A stretch of 64,000 bases of DNA. Source: JAMCYG01 sp027365565 (GTDB lineage: Archaea; Micrarchaeota; Micrarchaeia; Micrarchaeales; Micrarchaeaceae). This document shows positions 25,387 to 33,694 of the stretch, in pieces. Below the pieces are notes generated by a model, which saw nothing but the letters and a program-made list of their open reading frames with translations, was not told the DNA's origin and did not search any database. Position 1 is the stretch's first letter. Every line of letters starts with the position of its first letter. The position numbers and the translations under genes are program-made. Location: the NCBI GenBank assembly GCA_027365565.1, contig DAHXMI010000006.1, positions 1 to 64,000 of the forward strand, read 5' to 3'.

Positions 25387-26609
25387 AGGTTGCAATAATA
25401 TCCGACATGCACTTCGGATATGAGAGGTTCTACGAGGACTCTTTCGTCCAGGCCGAGAAGGCGCTTACCATGGCCAGCGGCATGGCTGATATGATATTGA
25501 TACCTGGCGACGTGTTCGACAAGAGATTTCCTAAGCCAGACGTCCTCGCCAAAGGAATGCGGATATTCAAGTCACTTTCGAATGACAGTTGGAAGGCTAA
25601 GGTGGTGTCGTACCAGAACCTGCTGAACCCTGCAGAGAAGAATCACACGTCTATACCGGTGGTTGCCGTCTCGGGAACGCATGAAAGGGTGGCGGAAGGA
25701 AAGGAGAATGCGCTTACACTGCTCGGGATAGCCGGATTGCTTGTGGACACCAGCGAATCCATCACCATAATCGAGAAGAGCGGGGAAAGAGTTGCGGTTT
25801 TTGGTCTTGGAGGGACTTCGGAAGAGAGGGTGAAACCGCTTCTTGAGAAGCTGGCGCCGAAACCGGTCGAAGGGGCATTCAACATCTTCATGTTCCACCA
25901 ATCCACATACGAGCTATTGCCTTTCAGCGACGAGTTCATACATGAGGACGAGCTTCCCAAAGGGTTCGACCTGTATGTAGACGGTCACATACACAGCAGG
26001 GTTGAGAAAAAGATACATGGCAAGCCCTTCCTTATTCCTGGCAGCACTGTGCTGACGCAGCTGAAGGGTGGGGAGCAGGAGTCGAAGGGATTCCTGATAT
26101 TTGATACCTCTACGAACAAGCACGAGTTCGTGCCGATAGGCTCCAGGAAGCTGTACGTCAGGACGATAAACGCTGATGATGTGAAACCCAAGCAAATAGA
26201 AGTGGAATGCGAAAAAGAGATAGAAGGCATACTTGCGAAGTCGGGCGACAAGCCGGTTATAAGGATACTTCTGGAAGGCACGATTGCCAACGGATTCACT
26301 ATCATAGACATGCCAATAAGGCAGGTACTGCAGAGATATGCGTCAAAGGCGTTCCTGAGCATGGACGCTAGCGGCCTGAAGAGCGCAGAATCAGAAAAGG
26401 ACATTGAGGCGATCAGGGCTAACAGGGCGGGCAACCAATCAATAAAAGAGCTTGGGATGAGCATGCTCGGTTCAAAACTGAAGGAGCAGAAATTCAGCAA
26501 CGGGATAGATGTTGCCGGACTGTTCAGCATACTTTCGAGCGAAGGTACCAAAGAAGCAGTGATAAAGAAGGCGCTGGCTGCCCTACTCAAAGAAGACAGC
26601 GCAGAATGA
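25383..26609 (+). CDS. Mre11-like metallophosphoesterase
   Basis: Calcineurin-like nuclease family to which Mre11/SbcD belong. Motifs: ISDMH (D8, H10), PGDVFDKR (D43), VSGTHERV (where most enzymes have GNHD/E), MFHQS and VDGHIHSR. 408 aa with a C-terminal capping/helical region, comparable to archaeal Mre11. The Asn ligand in motif III is replaced by Thr100. No Rad50 gene lies next to it; the SMC at 59.8 kb is a different family. It is coupled to a DHH phosphoesterase, hinting at a DNA-end processing pair. Confidence 0.78.
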   Translation: MKVAIISDMHFGYERFYEDSFVQAEKALTMASGMADMILIPGDVFDKRFPKPDVLAKGMRIFKSLSNDSWKAKVVSYQNLLNPAEKNHTSIPVVAVSGTHERVAEGKENALTLLGIAGLLVDTSESITIIEKSGERVAVFGLGGTSEERVKPLLEKLAPKPVEGAFNIFMFHQSTYELLPFSDEFIHEDELPKGFDLYVDGHIHSRVEKKIHGKPFLIPGSTVLTQLKGGEQESKGFLIFDTSTNKHEFVPIGSRKLYVRTINADDVKPKQIEVECEKEIEGILAKSGDKPVIRILLEGTIANGFTIIDMPIRQVLQRYASKAFLSMDASGLKSAESEKDIEAIRANRAGNQSIKELGMSMLGSKLKEQKFSNGIDVAGLFSILSSEGTKEAVIKKALAALLKEDSAE

Positions 26610-26610
26610 G

Positions 26611-27114
26611 CTATGCCTGCTTGCCGAAGAGCTCGGTACGTATCCTAGCATTCCTTGAGAACACAAGGTAGCTTATTATTCCGAAGTCTATCAGTATCGC
26701 ACCATGCATTATGGTGCAGTATATGCATATGCTGTGCACTACGAACAGCTCCAAATAGACCAGGTACGGTACGATTGCAAGGCCTATGAACCTCCATGCG
26801 AAAAGGCCTTTGAATACCTTCTTCGCGGTGTCGCTCCCAACAGTGACCAGCGCTATAACGAGCATTATGTTGACCACGAACCAGGCAGCGGCCATGAAAT
26901 CAAGCGAGAAGTCGAACCCGAATATGTTTATGTTGGAATATGGGGACAGCAGTACCTTCGCGCAGTCGAGCTGCACACCGCTCACGTTGCCGAGCTTGCA
27001 GAACGGCGGCAAAGTATGTACGACGCCCAGTTCGTAAACAACCGTCAGCGCGGATATTATGCCTATTATCGACATTGCAGTCAGTATTATGAAGTCTCTC
27101 CTGCTGCATCTCAT
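26611..27114 (-). CDS. Second VKOR-family thiol oxidoreductase
   Basis: Membrane protein with first helix FIILTAMSIIGIISALTVVY, a loop pair of cysteines (PPFCKLGNVSGVQLDC, further apart than in the first VKOR), and the CIYC pair in SICIYCTIMHG. About four to five helices in 167 aa. The ATG at 27114 (MRCSRRDF, a positive-inside start) is right; a longer frame from 27162 would begin inside tRNA-Gln. It converges with the Mre11-like gene, with one base between stops. It probably renews an exported disulfide oxidase such as the DUF929 protein at 33.7 kb. Confidence 0.83.
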   Translation of the reverse strand: MRCSRRDFIILTAMSIIGIISALTVVYELGVVHTLPPFCKLGNVSGVQLDCAKVLLSPYSNINIFGFDFSLDFMAAAWFVVNIMLVIALVTVGSDTAKKVFKGLFAWRFIGLAIVPYLVYLELFVVHSICIYCTIMHGAILIDFGIISYLVFSRNARIRTELFGKQA

Positions 27115-27131
27115 GCGATTACCTGCGCATA

Positions 27132-27204
27132 TAGCCCCGACCGGATTCGAACCGATGTACACGGGTCCAAAGCCCGCGGTCCTTGGCCGCTAGACGACGG
27201 GGCT
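27132..27204 (-). tRNA. tRNA-Gln (TTG)
   Basis: Minus strand: acceptor AGCCCCG/CGGGGCT with discriminator A, anticodon stem GCGGG/CCCGT around CTTTGGA (anticodon TTG), T loop TTCGAAT. It is 73 nt with no intron. A TATA-like TTTTTAAAC at about 27225-27233 lies at promoter distance on the minus strand. Confidence 0.93.
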
Positions 27205-27296
27205 GTGCATACCATTTACTCGTATGAAGTTTAAAAAGTTATAGGAAATGGTATAATCCTCTGCGAGTAGGAAGCGCAGCGGTGCCCGAATGCCTG

Positions 27297-27749
27297 CTAT
27301 GATTTACTTATCTTCCTCTTAGGTGCAGACAATGTCATCCATACTTGCCTGCTCTGCCTGAACCCGAGCTTGCGGTAGAATCTTATTGCACCCTTGTTCG
27401 TCTTCGGTGTAGTCAGGAACAGCGCTATGTAACCATGCTTCTCGAACCATTCTATCGCCGCTTTGACAAGCGTTCGGCCTATACCGAAGCGCCTGTAGCG
27501 CTTCCTGACGAACATCTCCTCTATGTAACCGAAGCCCTTCGGCCCCTGGCCGTAGCTTACATAGGTGAGCATTATGAACCCTGCCGGCTCCTTCTTATGG
27601 TAAGCCAAGAGGATTTCTGAGCCTGTACGCATCAGGTGGAACTTCTCCTTCCTATGGCGCTCTGCAGGATACAGTCCGCTATAAAGTTCCTTTACAGTGC
27701 CAGCATCGGAAGGCAGCGCCCTCCTTATTGTAACGCTTGCATTTGACAT
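27297..27749 (-). CDS. GNAT-family N-acetyltransferase
   Basis: A 150-aa acetyltransferase. The acetyl-CoA site is MFVRKRYRRFGIGRTLVKAA (motif A, R-x-x-G-x-G/A), followed by LFLTTPKTNKGAIRFYRKLGF (motif B, end of fold). The substrate is unknown; RimI-type protein acetylation or small-molecule acetylation are both possible. The ATG at 27749 overlies the very end of proS (27755), giving the pair only a 5-bp gap. Confidence 0.82.
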   Translation of the reverse strand: MSNASVTIRRALPSDAGTVKELYSGLYPAERHRKEKFHLMRTGSEILLAYHKKEPAGFIMLTYVSYGQGPKGFGYIEEMFVRKRYRRFGIGRTLVKAAIEWFEKHGYIALFLTTPKTNKGAIRFYRKLGFRQSRQVWMTLSAPKRKISKS

Positions 27750-27754
27750 AATGG

Positions 27755-29212
27755 TCAGTATGATTTTGCGAAATTGACTATGTACCTGGCCTTCTTTCCG
27801 CAGCGGACGCATTCCTTACCTTCAGCCTTGCTTTGTATGTCATCAGGCATGTTTGTTGCTTTGGCTCCCGTCTCCTCCTTTATCTTCGCCTCGCATTCCT
27901 CCTCACCGCACCACGGAGCCTGTGCGAACCCCTTGCCGACTGTGGCCTTCAGCCCATCATAGTTTTCCACTTCGAATATGTGCGATTTCAGGAATTGTTC
28001 GGCCTTTTCATACATGCTTTCATGTATCGAGGTAAGCACCTGCCCTACAAACTTCCCAAGCCCTTCAAATCCATATTTCTCCTTCGAACCATTATCCCTT
28101 CGCACAACTACGACAGATTTCGATTCCAGCTCGCGTTTGCCGACCTCTATCCTGATAGGTACGCCCTTTATCTCCCATTCGTTGAACTTCCAACCTGGAG
28201 AATATTCATCCCTAGAATCCAAGTACGCGCGTGAACTCCTCTTTACCTCATCATATACCCTGCCGGCATATTCCAATATTTCATCCTTGTTCACGTTCGT
28301 GTATATCGGGACGACAACGGCCTGTATGCGCGACAGCCTCGGAGGTATGACAAGGCCCTTGTCATCACCATGGGTCATGATCATCGTGCCTATCTCACGT
28401 GTGCTTATTGCATACGTGTTCTGGTACGCATACTTTTTCTCCCCATCCCTGTCTATGAACTGTATGTTGAAAGACTTCGAGAAGTTCTGCTCATCACTGT
28501 GGTGCGCAGGTCCCTGTATTGCCCACCCATCAGGCATTATGTGCTCTATACTGTACGAAGCAGCCGCACCTGCGAATTTCTCAGAATCTGTTTTCCTGCC
28601 TATTATGCCCGGCAGCGCAAGGTACTCGCGCAGAACCTTGTCATATATGCCGAGTATCACGTCACGCTCCTTATCTGCCTCTTCCTTCGAAGCGAATACG
28701 CTGTGGCCTTCGTTCCAAAGGAACTCCCGGTTCCTAAGGAAAGGCGTCGGGTGCTTAAATTCCCATCGGACCACGCTGGCCCATATGTTGTACAGCAGCG
28801 GCAAGTCGCGCCAAGAGCGTATCCACTTCGAAAAGCTGTCATACATTATGGTTTCTGAAGTAGGCCTCACAGCAAGCCTCTCCCCAAGCTCGGTGTCGCC
28901 GCCATGCGTAACCCATGCCACTTCAGGCGAGAAATGCTCGATGTGCTCTTTCTCCTTCAGCAGGAACCTTTCAGGTATCAGGATTGGGAAGTACACATCC
29001 TGTACTCCGACCTCCTTGAAAAGCTTATCAGTTGCTTCCTTGATCGTGTCCCATGCGAAGTAGGAATCCGGCCTGTAGACGAGCATGCCTGAGACTGCGC
29101 TGTAGTCAACGAATTCAGAGTTTATCAGTACCTGTGTATACCATTCCGAGAAATCAGACGCTTTCTTAACACTGATCTTCTTCGGCGTCTCCGCTTCATC
29201 CTTCACAAACAC
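27755..29212 (-). CDS. proS: Prolyl-tRNA synthetase, archaeal/eukaryotic type
   Basis: Class II synthetase. Motif 2 is in WEFKHPTPFLRNREFLW, the proline-site strand is LAVRPTSETIMYDSF, motif 3 lies in IMTHGDDKGLVIPPRLS, and the anticodon domain starts at IQAVVVPIYTN. The C-terminal zinc domain has CGEEEC and CVRCGKK and the last residue is Tyr, as in the archaeal form. There is no ATG near the N-terminus; candidate starts are GTG 29212, GTG 29206 or TTG 29248. GTG 29212 gives 485 aa. It lies just downstream of proline dehydrogenase (8 to 45 bp depending on start). Confidence 0.93.
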   Translation of the reverse strand: MFVKDEAETPKKISVKKASDFSEWYTQVLINSEFVDYSAVSGMLVYRPDSYFAWDTIKEATDKLFKEVGVQDVYFPILIPERFLLKEKEHIEHFSPEVAWVTHGGDTELGERLAVRPTSETIMYDSFSKWIRSWRDLPLLYNIWASVVRWEFKHPTPFLRNREFLWNEGHSVFASKEEADKERDVILGIYDKVLREYLALPGIIGRKTDSEKFAGAAASYSIEHIMPDGWAIQGPAHHSDEQNFSKSFNIQFIDRDGEKKYAYQNTYAISTREIGTMIMTHGDDKGLVIPPRLSRIQAVVVPIYTNVNKDEILEYAGRVYDEVKRSSRAYLDSRDEYSPGWKFNEWEIKGVPIRIEVGKRELESKSVVVVRRDNGSKEKYGFEGLGKFVGQVLTSIHESMYEKAEQFLKSHIFEVENYDGLKATVGKGFAQAPWCGEEECEAKIKEETGAKATNMPDDIQSKAEGKECVRCGKKARYIVNFAKSY

Positions 29213-29256
29213 ACCATCTAGAACTGATATTAATGCATGGACAAACAATATAACCC

Positions 29257-30165
29257 TTATCTGCTAAAGAGCGACCTCGCTATTAACAGGGCATTGCTGA
29301 GCTCGCGGAGCCTCCTAATAGAGTAGTCCACCCACCTCTCACCGAACGGCACGTATATGTACACCCTTCTGCTTGCAGCAAGGTGTTCCGCATACCTGTT
29401 CCTTATTCCATTCAGCATGGCCAACGTCACATTCCTGCTGTGTATTTCATTAAGCCTAATCGCGCGGTCTATCATAGCACTGTCGTGCGTGGCTATCGTG
29501 AACGTATTCGAATGTTCAAAGAGATATTTCATAAGCCTGGCATAGTGTGCGGTGACTCCTGCCCTATCTGTGTATGCTATAGAGGCAGATTCCTTGTATG
29601 CCCCCTTGACCAGCCTTATAACTCCTCCCATTCCTGTTATGCGTCTGACATCACCGCCGCTCCTCTTCAGATAAGACTGTATGCATATACCCGTGGACTT
29701 TACCTTACTCACACCGAGGTTGTCGAGATATAACCTTATTGTGTCATCTACGCTCTCAAAGCCTTCCATATCGAGCCAGACGAACACATGGTACCTCCTC
29801 GCGTGCCTAAGTATCCTCAAATAGTTGCTCGCGGCATATGCATAGCTGATTCTCAACCCTATCTGTGTCGGCTTTACAGACACGTCAGCGCGAATCCCGT
29901 TGCTATGGACCGCATTGATCAGCTTCAGGCACTTGTTCACCGCATCTTCGACATCGTTCCTATCAGTAAACTCCTCGCCAAGGTAGTTGAGTATTGCCCC
30001 CATCCCTCTGCCGTTCAACTCTTTCGTCCTGTGTACCGCATCTTCGATCCTCCTGCCTGCTATCCACCTCCCAGCAAGCAGTTTTTCGAAGAAAGAACCA
30101 GCAATCACGTCCTCGCCATTGATAAAGCCCGACAAGTAATCAATTGCACGCAAAATATTTAGCAT
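29257..30165 (-). CDS. Proline dehydrogenase
   Basis: FAD enzyme that oxidises proline to 1-pyrroline-5-carboxylate. Typical barrel motifs: SVKPTQIGLRI (strand 2), WLDMEGFE, IRLVKGAYKE, IATHDSAMI, and the substrate/FAD helix VYIYVPFGERWVDYSIRR. 302 aa is a monofunctional PRODH, as in bacteria and archaea rather than PutA. It is divergent from carbamate kinase with 20 bp between start codons. Its partner P5C dehydrogenase is likely the aldehyde dehydrogenase at 51.8 kb. ProRS directly downstream uses the same amino acid. Confidence 0.88.
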   Translation of the reverse strand: MLNILRAIDYLSGFINGEDVIAGSFFEKLLAGRWIAGRRIEDAVHRTKELNGRGMGAILNYLGEEFTDRNDVEDAVNKCLKLINAVHSNGIRADVSVKPTQIGLRISYAYAASNYLRILRHARRYHVFVWLDMEGFESVDDTIRLYLDNLGVSKVKSTGICIQSYLKRSGGDVRRITGMGGVIRLVKGAYKESASIAYTDRAGVTAHYARLMKYLFEHSNTFTIATHDSAMIDRAIRLNEIHSRNVTLAMLNGIRNRYAEHLAASRRVYIYVPFGERWVDYSIRRLRELSNALLIARSLFSR

Positions 30166-30185
30166 AGCGATTCGATTTACTTAGC

Positions 30186-31106
30186 ATGGCAAGGCGGATA
30201 GTAATAGCTCTTGGTGGAAACGCACTGATGAGCCCTCATGGTAGGCAGGATATTCATGAGGAGATAAGCAAACTCTCAGCGACGTCGGAGCAGATAGCCG
30301 CGATAGCAAGGAAAAGGGGCATTCAGCTGGCAATAACCCATGACAACGGCACACAGGTCGGGGACGAGCTCATAAAGAATGCAGCAAGCAGCTCAGACGT
30401 AGCGCCGCTTCCACTGGCTCTTATGACTGCCGAGACACAGGCATCCATAGGATCCATAATCGAGACATCGCTCAACTCCAGGCCGGACATCGGCAGTAGG
30501 AAATTCACTACCATACTGACGCATGTAGTAGTGAATAGGTCAGATGCAGCGTTCAACAGACCCTCAAAACCTATCGGGCCGGAATTCATCTCAAAGCAGA
30601 CAAAAAACCATAGAAATCTGATTAATTACCATTACTCGAAGATCGGCGGAAAGTACAGGATAGTGGTACCCTCGCCGCGGCCCGTGTCAATTATTGAGGA
30701 GGGCAGCATAAACAGCATGTTGAAAAACGGCAACGTGATATGCTGCGGTGGCGGCGGCATACCCGTGACAGTCAAAAACGGCTCATACTCATTTGAGGAT
30801 GCCGTGATCGACAAGGATTTCACATCTGCCCTTTTGGCGCGTCAGATAGGTGCGAGCATGTTCGTAATACTTACTGATGTTGAATATGTCTACGAAGACT
30901 TTTCAAGGAACAAGATTCCCATAAGAAGAATAAGAGCGCGCGAGATAATGAAGCGCATAGACGCGTTCAGCGAAGGCTCTATAAGGCCGAAGATAGAGGC
31001 ATGTGCAAAGTTTGCAGAAAGCGGTGCAGGAATAGGAATAATCGGTTCACTGGACAATCTAGGCCGCATAATGCGCCTTGAGAGTGGCACCATCATAACA
31101 AAATGA
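30186..31106 (+). CDS. arcC: Carbamate kinase
   Basis: Converts carbamoyl phosphate and ADP to ATP, CO2 and ammonia, or runs the reverse. IVIALGGNALMSP at the start, ITHDNGTQVGDE, ICCGGGGIPV and AVIDKDFTSALLA are the family motifs. 306 aa is standard. TATA-like AAATATTTA at 30154-30162 (inside the proline dehydrogenase gene) lies about 28 bp before the ATG, so the transcript is probably leaderless. Confidence 0.93.
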   Translation: MARRIVIALGGNALMSPHGRQDIHEEISKLSATSEQIAAIARKRGIQLAITHDNGTQVGDELIKNAASSSDVAPLPLALMTAETQASIGSIIETSLNSRPDIGSRKFTTILTHVVVNRSDAAFNRPSKPIGPEFISKQTKNHRNLINYHYSKIGGKYRIVVPSPRPVSIIEEGSINSMLKNGNVICCGGGGIPVTVKNGSYSFEDAVIDKDFTSALLARQIGASMFVILTDVEYVYEDFSRNKIPIRRIRAREIMKRIDAFSEGSIRPKIEACAKFAESGAGIGIIGSLDNLGRIMRLESGTIITK

Positions 31107-31115
31107 GGTAAGCGA

Positions 31116-31607
31116 ATGTCAAGAGTGGTAAGCATCAAACGCAGGAAGGTAAAACTGAACGGGAGCAGCACATGGTTCTACGAAGTAAAGGAGCCAGACA
31201 TCGTGACGATAATACCGATGCTTGATAGCGACACGTTGATAGTCGAAAGGCAATACAGGCCGGCGCTCGGCAAGTACATATATGAAATGCCTGCAGGACA
31301 CATAGACAAGGGAGAGACGCCTGCCATCGCCGCCGCCAGGGAGCTCGAAGAGGAAACAGGGTACAGGGCGAGGAGCCTGAAGCTAGTGGTAAGGACTTAT
31401 CACTCCCCAGGTAGCAGCAAGACTGTCAACAACTACTTTGTCGCCAAAGGCCTGTACAAAGGCCGCCTGCACCGCGACGAGCATGAAGTGATAAGGGTGA
31501 AGAAAATGAAGGTATCGGCCGCCCTGAAGATATTGAACGGCAAGGGGGTTCATGACACGAAGACTGTAATATCGCTGCTTCTGCTCGCAAATAAGCGGCG
31601 CATGTGA
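31116..31607 (+). CDS. NUDIX hydrolase, ADP-ribose pyrophosphatase-like
   Basis: The 23-residue Nudix box begins GHIDKGETPAIAAARELEEE and ends with TGYR, matching GX5EX7REUXEEXGU. The upstream VERQYRPALGKYIYEMPAG and downstream YHSPGSSKTVNNYFVAKG are those of the ADP-ribose group, where the proline-like residues near position +15 help select ADP-ribose. 163 aa. It follows arcC by 9 bp, likely in one operon. Confidence 0.85.
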   Translation: MSRVVSIKRRKVKLNGSSTWFYEVKEPDIVTIIPMLDSDTLIVERQYRPALGKYIYEMPAGHIDKGETPAIAAARELEEETGYRARSLKLVVRTYHSPGSSKTVNNYFVAKGLYKGRLHRDEHEVIRVKKMKVSAALKILNGKGVHDTKTVISLLLLANKRRM

Positions 31608-31640
31608 CATGTTTATGATTATTTTGGTACAAGTATCTAC

Positions 31641-32186
31641 ATGAATAGTACGCTGAAGCGCATACATGAGCTCCTAAGCCCCCGAAGGAAGGCGACAGAG
31701 GACCCATCCATTCTCATACCCCCAAAGGTCATAAAGAACAAGGTGGTTGCCGATCTCGGTTGCGGGGCAGGATACTATAGCCGTTACATAGCCAAGTACG
31801 CCTCAAGGCTGTACGCGATAGACAGCAATGCAGAAATGCTGGCCAAGGCGAAGGTCGTAGTGATCGGCAGCAATGTGGAGTTCATCCAGGCGGAAATATC
31901 CAATATACCCTTGAAGAATGGAATAATCGACATGGTGCTGCTCGCCAACGTCTTCCATGATGTGAGAGCGGTTGGTGGCATGGTAGTCGAGGAAGTCCGT
32001 AGAATATTAAATGACAAAGGCATAGTAATGATAATAGACTGGAAGAAGGAGACTTCCGAAATTGGTCCATCCTACGATCTCAGGATGGACAAGAGCGAGT
32101 ACATGGAATACTTCAAAGGCTTCCGGATCGTGAAAGAATTTGATGCTGGCGTGTACCACTTCGGCATGGTACTGAAGAAGTCGTAA
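31641..32186 (+). CDS. Class I SAM-dependent methyltransferase
   Basis: Motif I is VADLGCGAGYYSRYIA, the acidic loop is LYAIDSNAEML, and motif IV-like LLANVFHDV follows (UbiE/Methyltransf_11 type). 181 aa. The substrate cannot be predicted. It lies 33 bp after the NUDIX gene and 19 bp before the RNHCP gene. Confidence 0.8.
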   Translation: MNSTLKRIHELLSPRRKATEDPSILIPPKVIKNKVVADLGCGAGYYSRYIAKYASRLYAIDSNAEMLAKAKVVVIGSNVEFIQAEISNIPLKNGIIDMVLLANVFHDVRAVGGMVVEEVRRILNDKGIVMIIDWKKETSEIGPSYDLRMDKSEYMEYFKGFRIVKEFDAGVYHFGMVLKKS

Positions 32187-32205
32187 ATCCAATGGGTATG
32201 AGTGT

Positions 32206-32547
32206 GTGGCTGGGAAGGGTCAAGGCACTGGCAGCGGAAAGTTCAGGAAGAACCCTGAGGACTTCGTTTGCGAGATATGTGGCACACTGGTAAAGGGAAC
32301 GGGTTACACTGATCATTGCCCTAATTGCCTCTGGAGCAGGCATGTGGACGTCAATCCCGGCGACAGGGCATCCGAATGCGGCGGCATGATGAAGCCCATG
32401 AGCGCGGAGTACACGCGCGGAAAGATCCAGATCGTCTATAAATGTACGAAATGCGGCGCGAAGAAGAAGAACGTGACGGCCGAAGGCGACAACACCGAAG
32501 CGGTAATGGCGCTAATAGAGAAGCCGCCTGTATCATACAAGGAGTAG
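32206..32547 (+). CDS. RNHCP-domain zinc protein
   Basis: 113-aa protein with two zinc knuckles: FVCEICG with DHCPNCLWSRHVD (the RNHCP-type core), then ECGGMMKPM and YKCTKCGAKKKN. The family's function is unknown; it is small, cytoplasmic and likely nucleic-acid related. A GTG start is used (GTGGCTGGG). A Gly/Lys-rich N-terminus precedes the domain. Confidence 0.75.
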   Translation: MAGKGQGTGSGKFRKNPEDFVCEICGTLVKGTGYTDHCPNCLWSRHVDVNPGDRASECGGMMKPMSAEYTRGKIQIVYKCTKCGAKKKNVTAEGDNTEAVMALIEKPPVSYKE

Positions 32548-32551
32548 CTGA

Positions 32552-33367
32552 TTACTGCGTCTCGTTCAGAAGCATGTATATTGAACCCTGTGAATTCTTG
32601 AACGACGTGTACATGGTCAGCGGCACGAGTTCCGAATCCGAAATGCACATGCTGAATTGGCCGACCCCTGATTTGGACGGCTGGCCAAGCGTGCCTGATA
32701 TGTAGGTGCAGTTCTGTTCCTCATACACGCTCTGATGCACACTCGTATAGTTGACAATTATACCGTAGTGTGTCAGCTCACTGTAGTTGAAGTTCTCTAT
32801 CTGCTGGATCGAGGTGCTATAGGATGATATCTGGCTGCACGAAGCGCCATTGCTTTTTATTCCGAATATGTTACTGTTCTTCAATGCGGTTACATTGATA
32901 TTGGAGCATACCTTTGCAACGCTTCTGTTGTTTATCAACTGGAAGAATACGGGCCCTATAATTGGCAGACCGCTCGCGTTGATATCGACGGATAAGTTGC
33001 TGCCTGACCTGGTGTAGTTTATCGAAATGGGAGTATCGAGCGATATTATGGAGCCGAACCCTGAGAGGTGCCCATAGATTCCGCCTCTGTATCGCACTGA
33101 CACATTAGACGAGTTGCGCGCCCGTCCCTGGATCATCGAGACCAGCGTTTCAGTGGCGTTGACCGCACCTGAGGAATTGACCGCAGAGCTTATAGGTAAG
33201 AACACCGAAGGCACAGAGCCGTTAATGCTCGTCATGCTCGGCTGGATTATGCTCTTTGAGCTGTTGATTGCATATAACGTAACTAAACCTATGGCTATGA
33301 CGGCGAACACAGCCAGCGCTATGAGCCTGCCAACATGCCTTTTCCTGCCTCCTATATTAGTCTTCAT
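32552..33367 (-). CDS. Membrane-anchored extracytoplasmic protein of unknown function
   Basis: The N-terminus has a basic stretch (GGRKRHVGR) and one membrane helix (LIALAVFAVIAIGLVTLYAI). The rest, about 230 residues, is Ser/Asn/Ile-rich with many N-X-S/T sequons and four cysteines, as in an exported, possibly disulfide-bearing domain. No known fold is recognised. It faces the RNHCP gene tail to tail with 4 bp between. The location outside the membrane is inferred from composition and the signal-anchor. Confidence 0.65.
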   Translation of the reverse strand: MKTNIGGRKRHVGRLIALAVFAVIAIGLVTLYAINSSKSIIQPSMTSINGSVPSVFLPISSAVNSSGAVNATETLVSMIQGRARNSSNVSVRYRGGIYGHLSGFGSIISLDTPISINYTRSGSNLSVDINASGLPIIGPVFFQLINNRSVAKVCSNINVTALKNSNIFGIKSNGASCSQISSYSTSIQQIENFNYSELTHYGIIVNYTSVHQSVYEEQNCTYISGTLGQPSKSGVGQFSMCISDSELVPLTMYTSFKNSQGSIYMLLNETQ

Positions 33368-33481
33368 ACCATCATGCCAATGTTACACGAGTCGCATAAC
33401 TTATGAGTACACATATCTATCATTGAAGACTTAAAGAATTGCGCTTTTGGGATGGCATGGCATTTACTGCCCGCACAAGTT

Positions 33482-33617
33482 TGGGGTTGCCGAGATTTGA
33501 ACTCGGACCAGCTGGTTACTTCATGTATCTGTTTTTCCAGATCCTCATCATCGCGGAACGCTCATCTAGGTTTAAACATCTGGAGCCAGCTGCGCTGCCA
33601 GGTTACGCTACAACCCC
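33482..33617 (-). tRNA. tRNA-Trp (CCA) with an intron of about 63 nt
   Basis: Minus strand: acceptor GGGGTTG/CAACCCC, D arm GCG/CGC with the GG pair, anticodon stem GCTGG (33586-33590) and CCAGC (33511-33515), T stem CCGAG/CTCGG with loop TTCAAAT. The anticodon loop reads CTCCAG before the insertion and A after it, so the intron most likely spans 33517-33579 at the canonical 37/38 site (a shift by one base is possible). Flanks give an imperfect bulge-helix-bulge: ATGT pairs with ACAT inside the intron, with the central helix carrying one mismatch. The mature tRNA is 73 nt. Confidence 0.9.
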
Positions 33618-33694
33618 TTGGCGTTAAAAATGACATCTCAAGTATTAAGTAACCTTTGTGCGGTTAATTTTATAAAAGATAATGTGGATTGGTA

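Noticed and set aside
27115..27162. N-terminal extension of the second VKOR
   Set aside because: These codons lie partly inside tRNA-Gln. The start ATG at 27114 gives a normal positive-inside first helix.
27978..29063. 361-codon open frame on the plus strand
   Set aside because: It is antisense to proS, which has all class II synthetase motifs. The translated frame shows Ser/Pro-rich shadow composition and no domain.
33439..33652. Two short open frames on the plus strand
   Set aside because: They run through the intron-containing tRNA-Trp and have no protein features.
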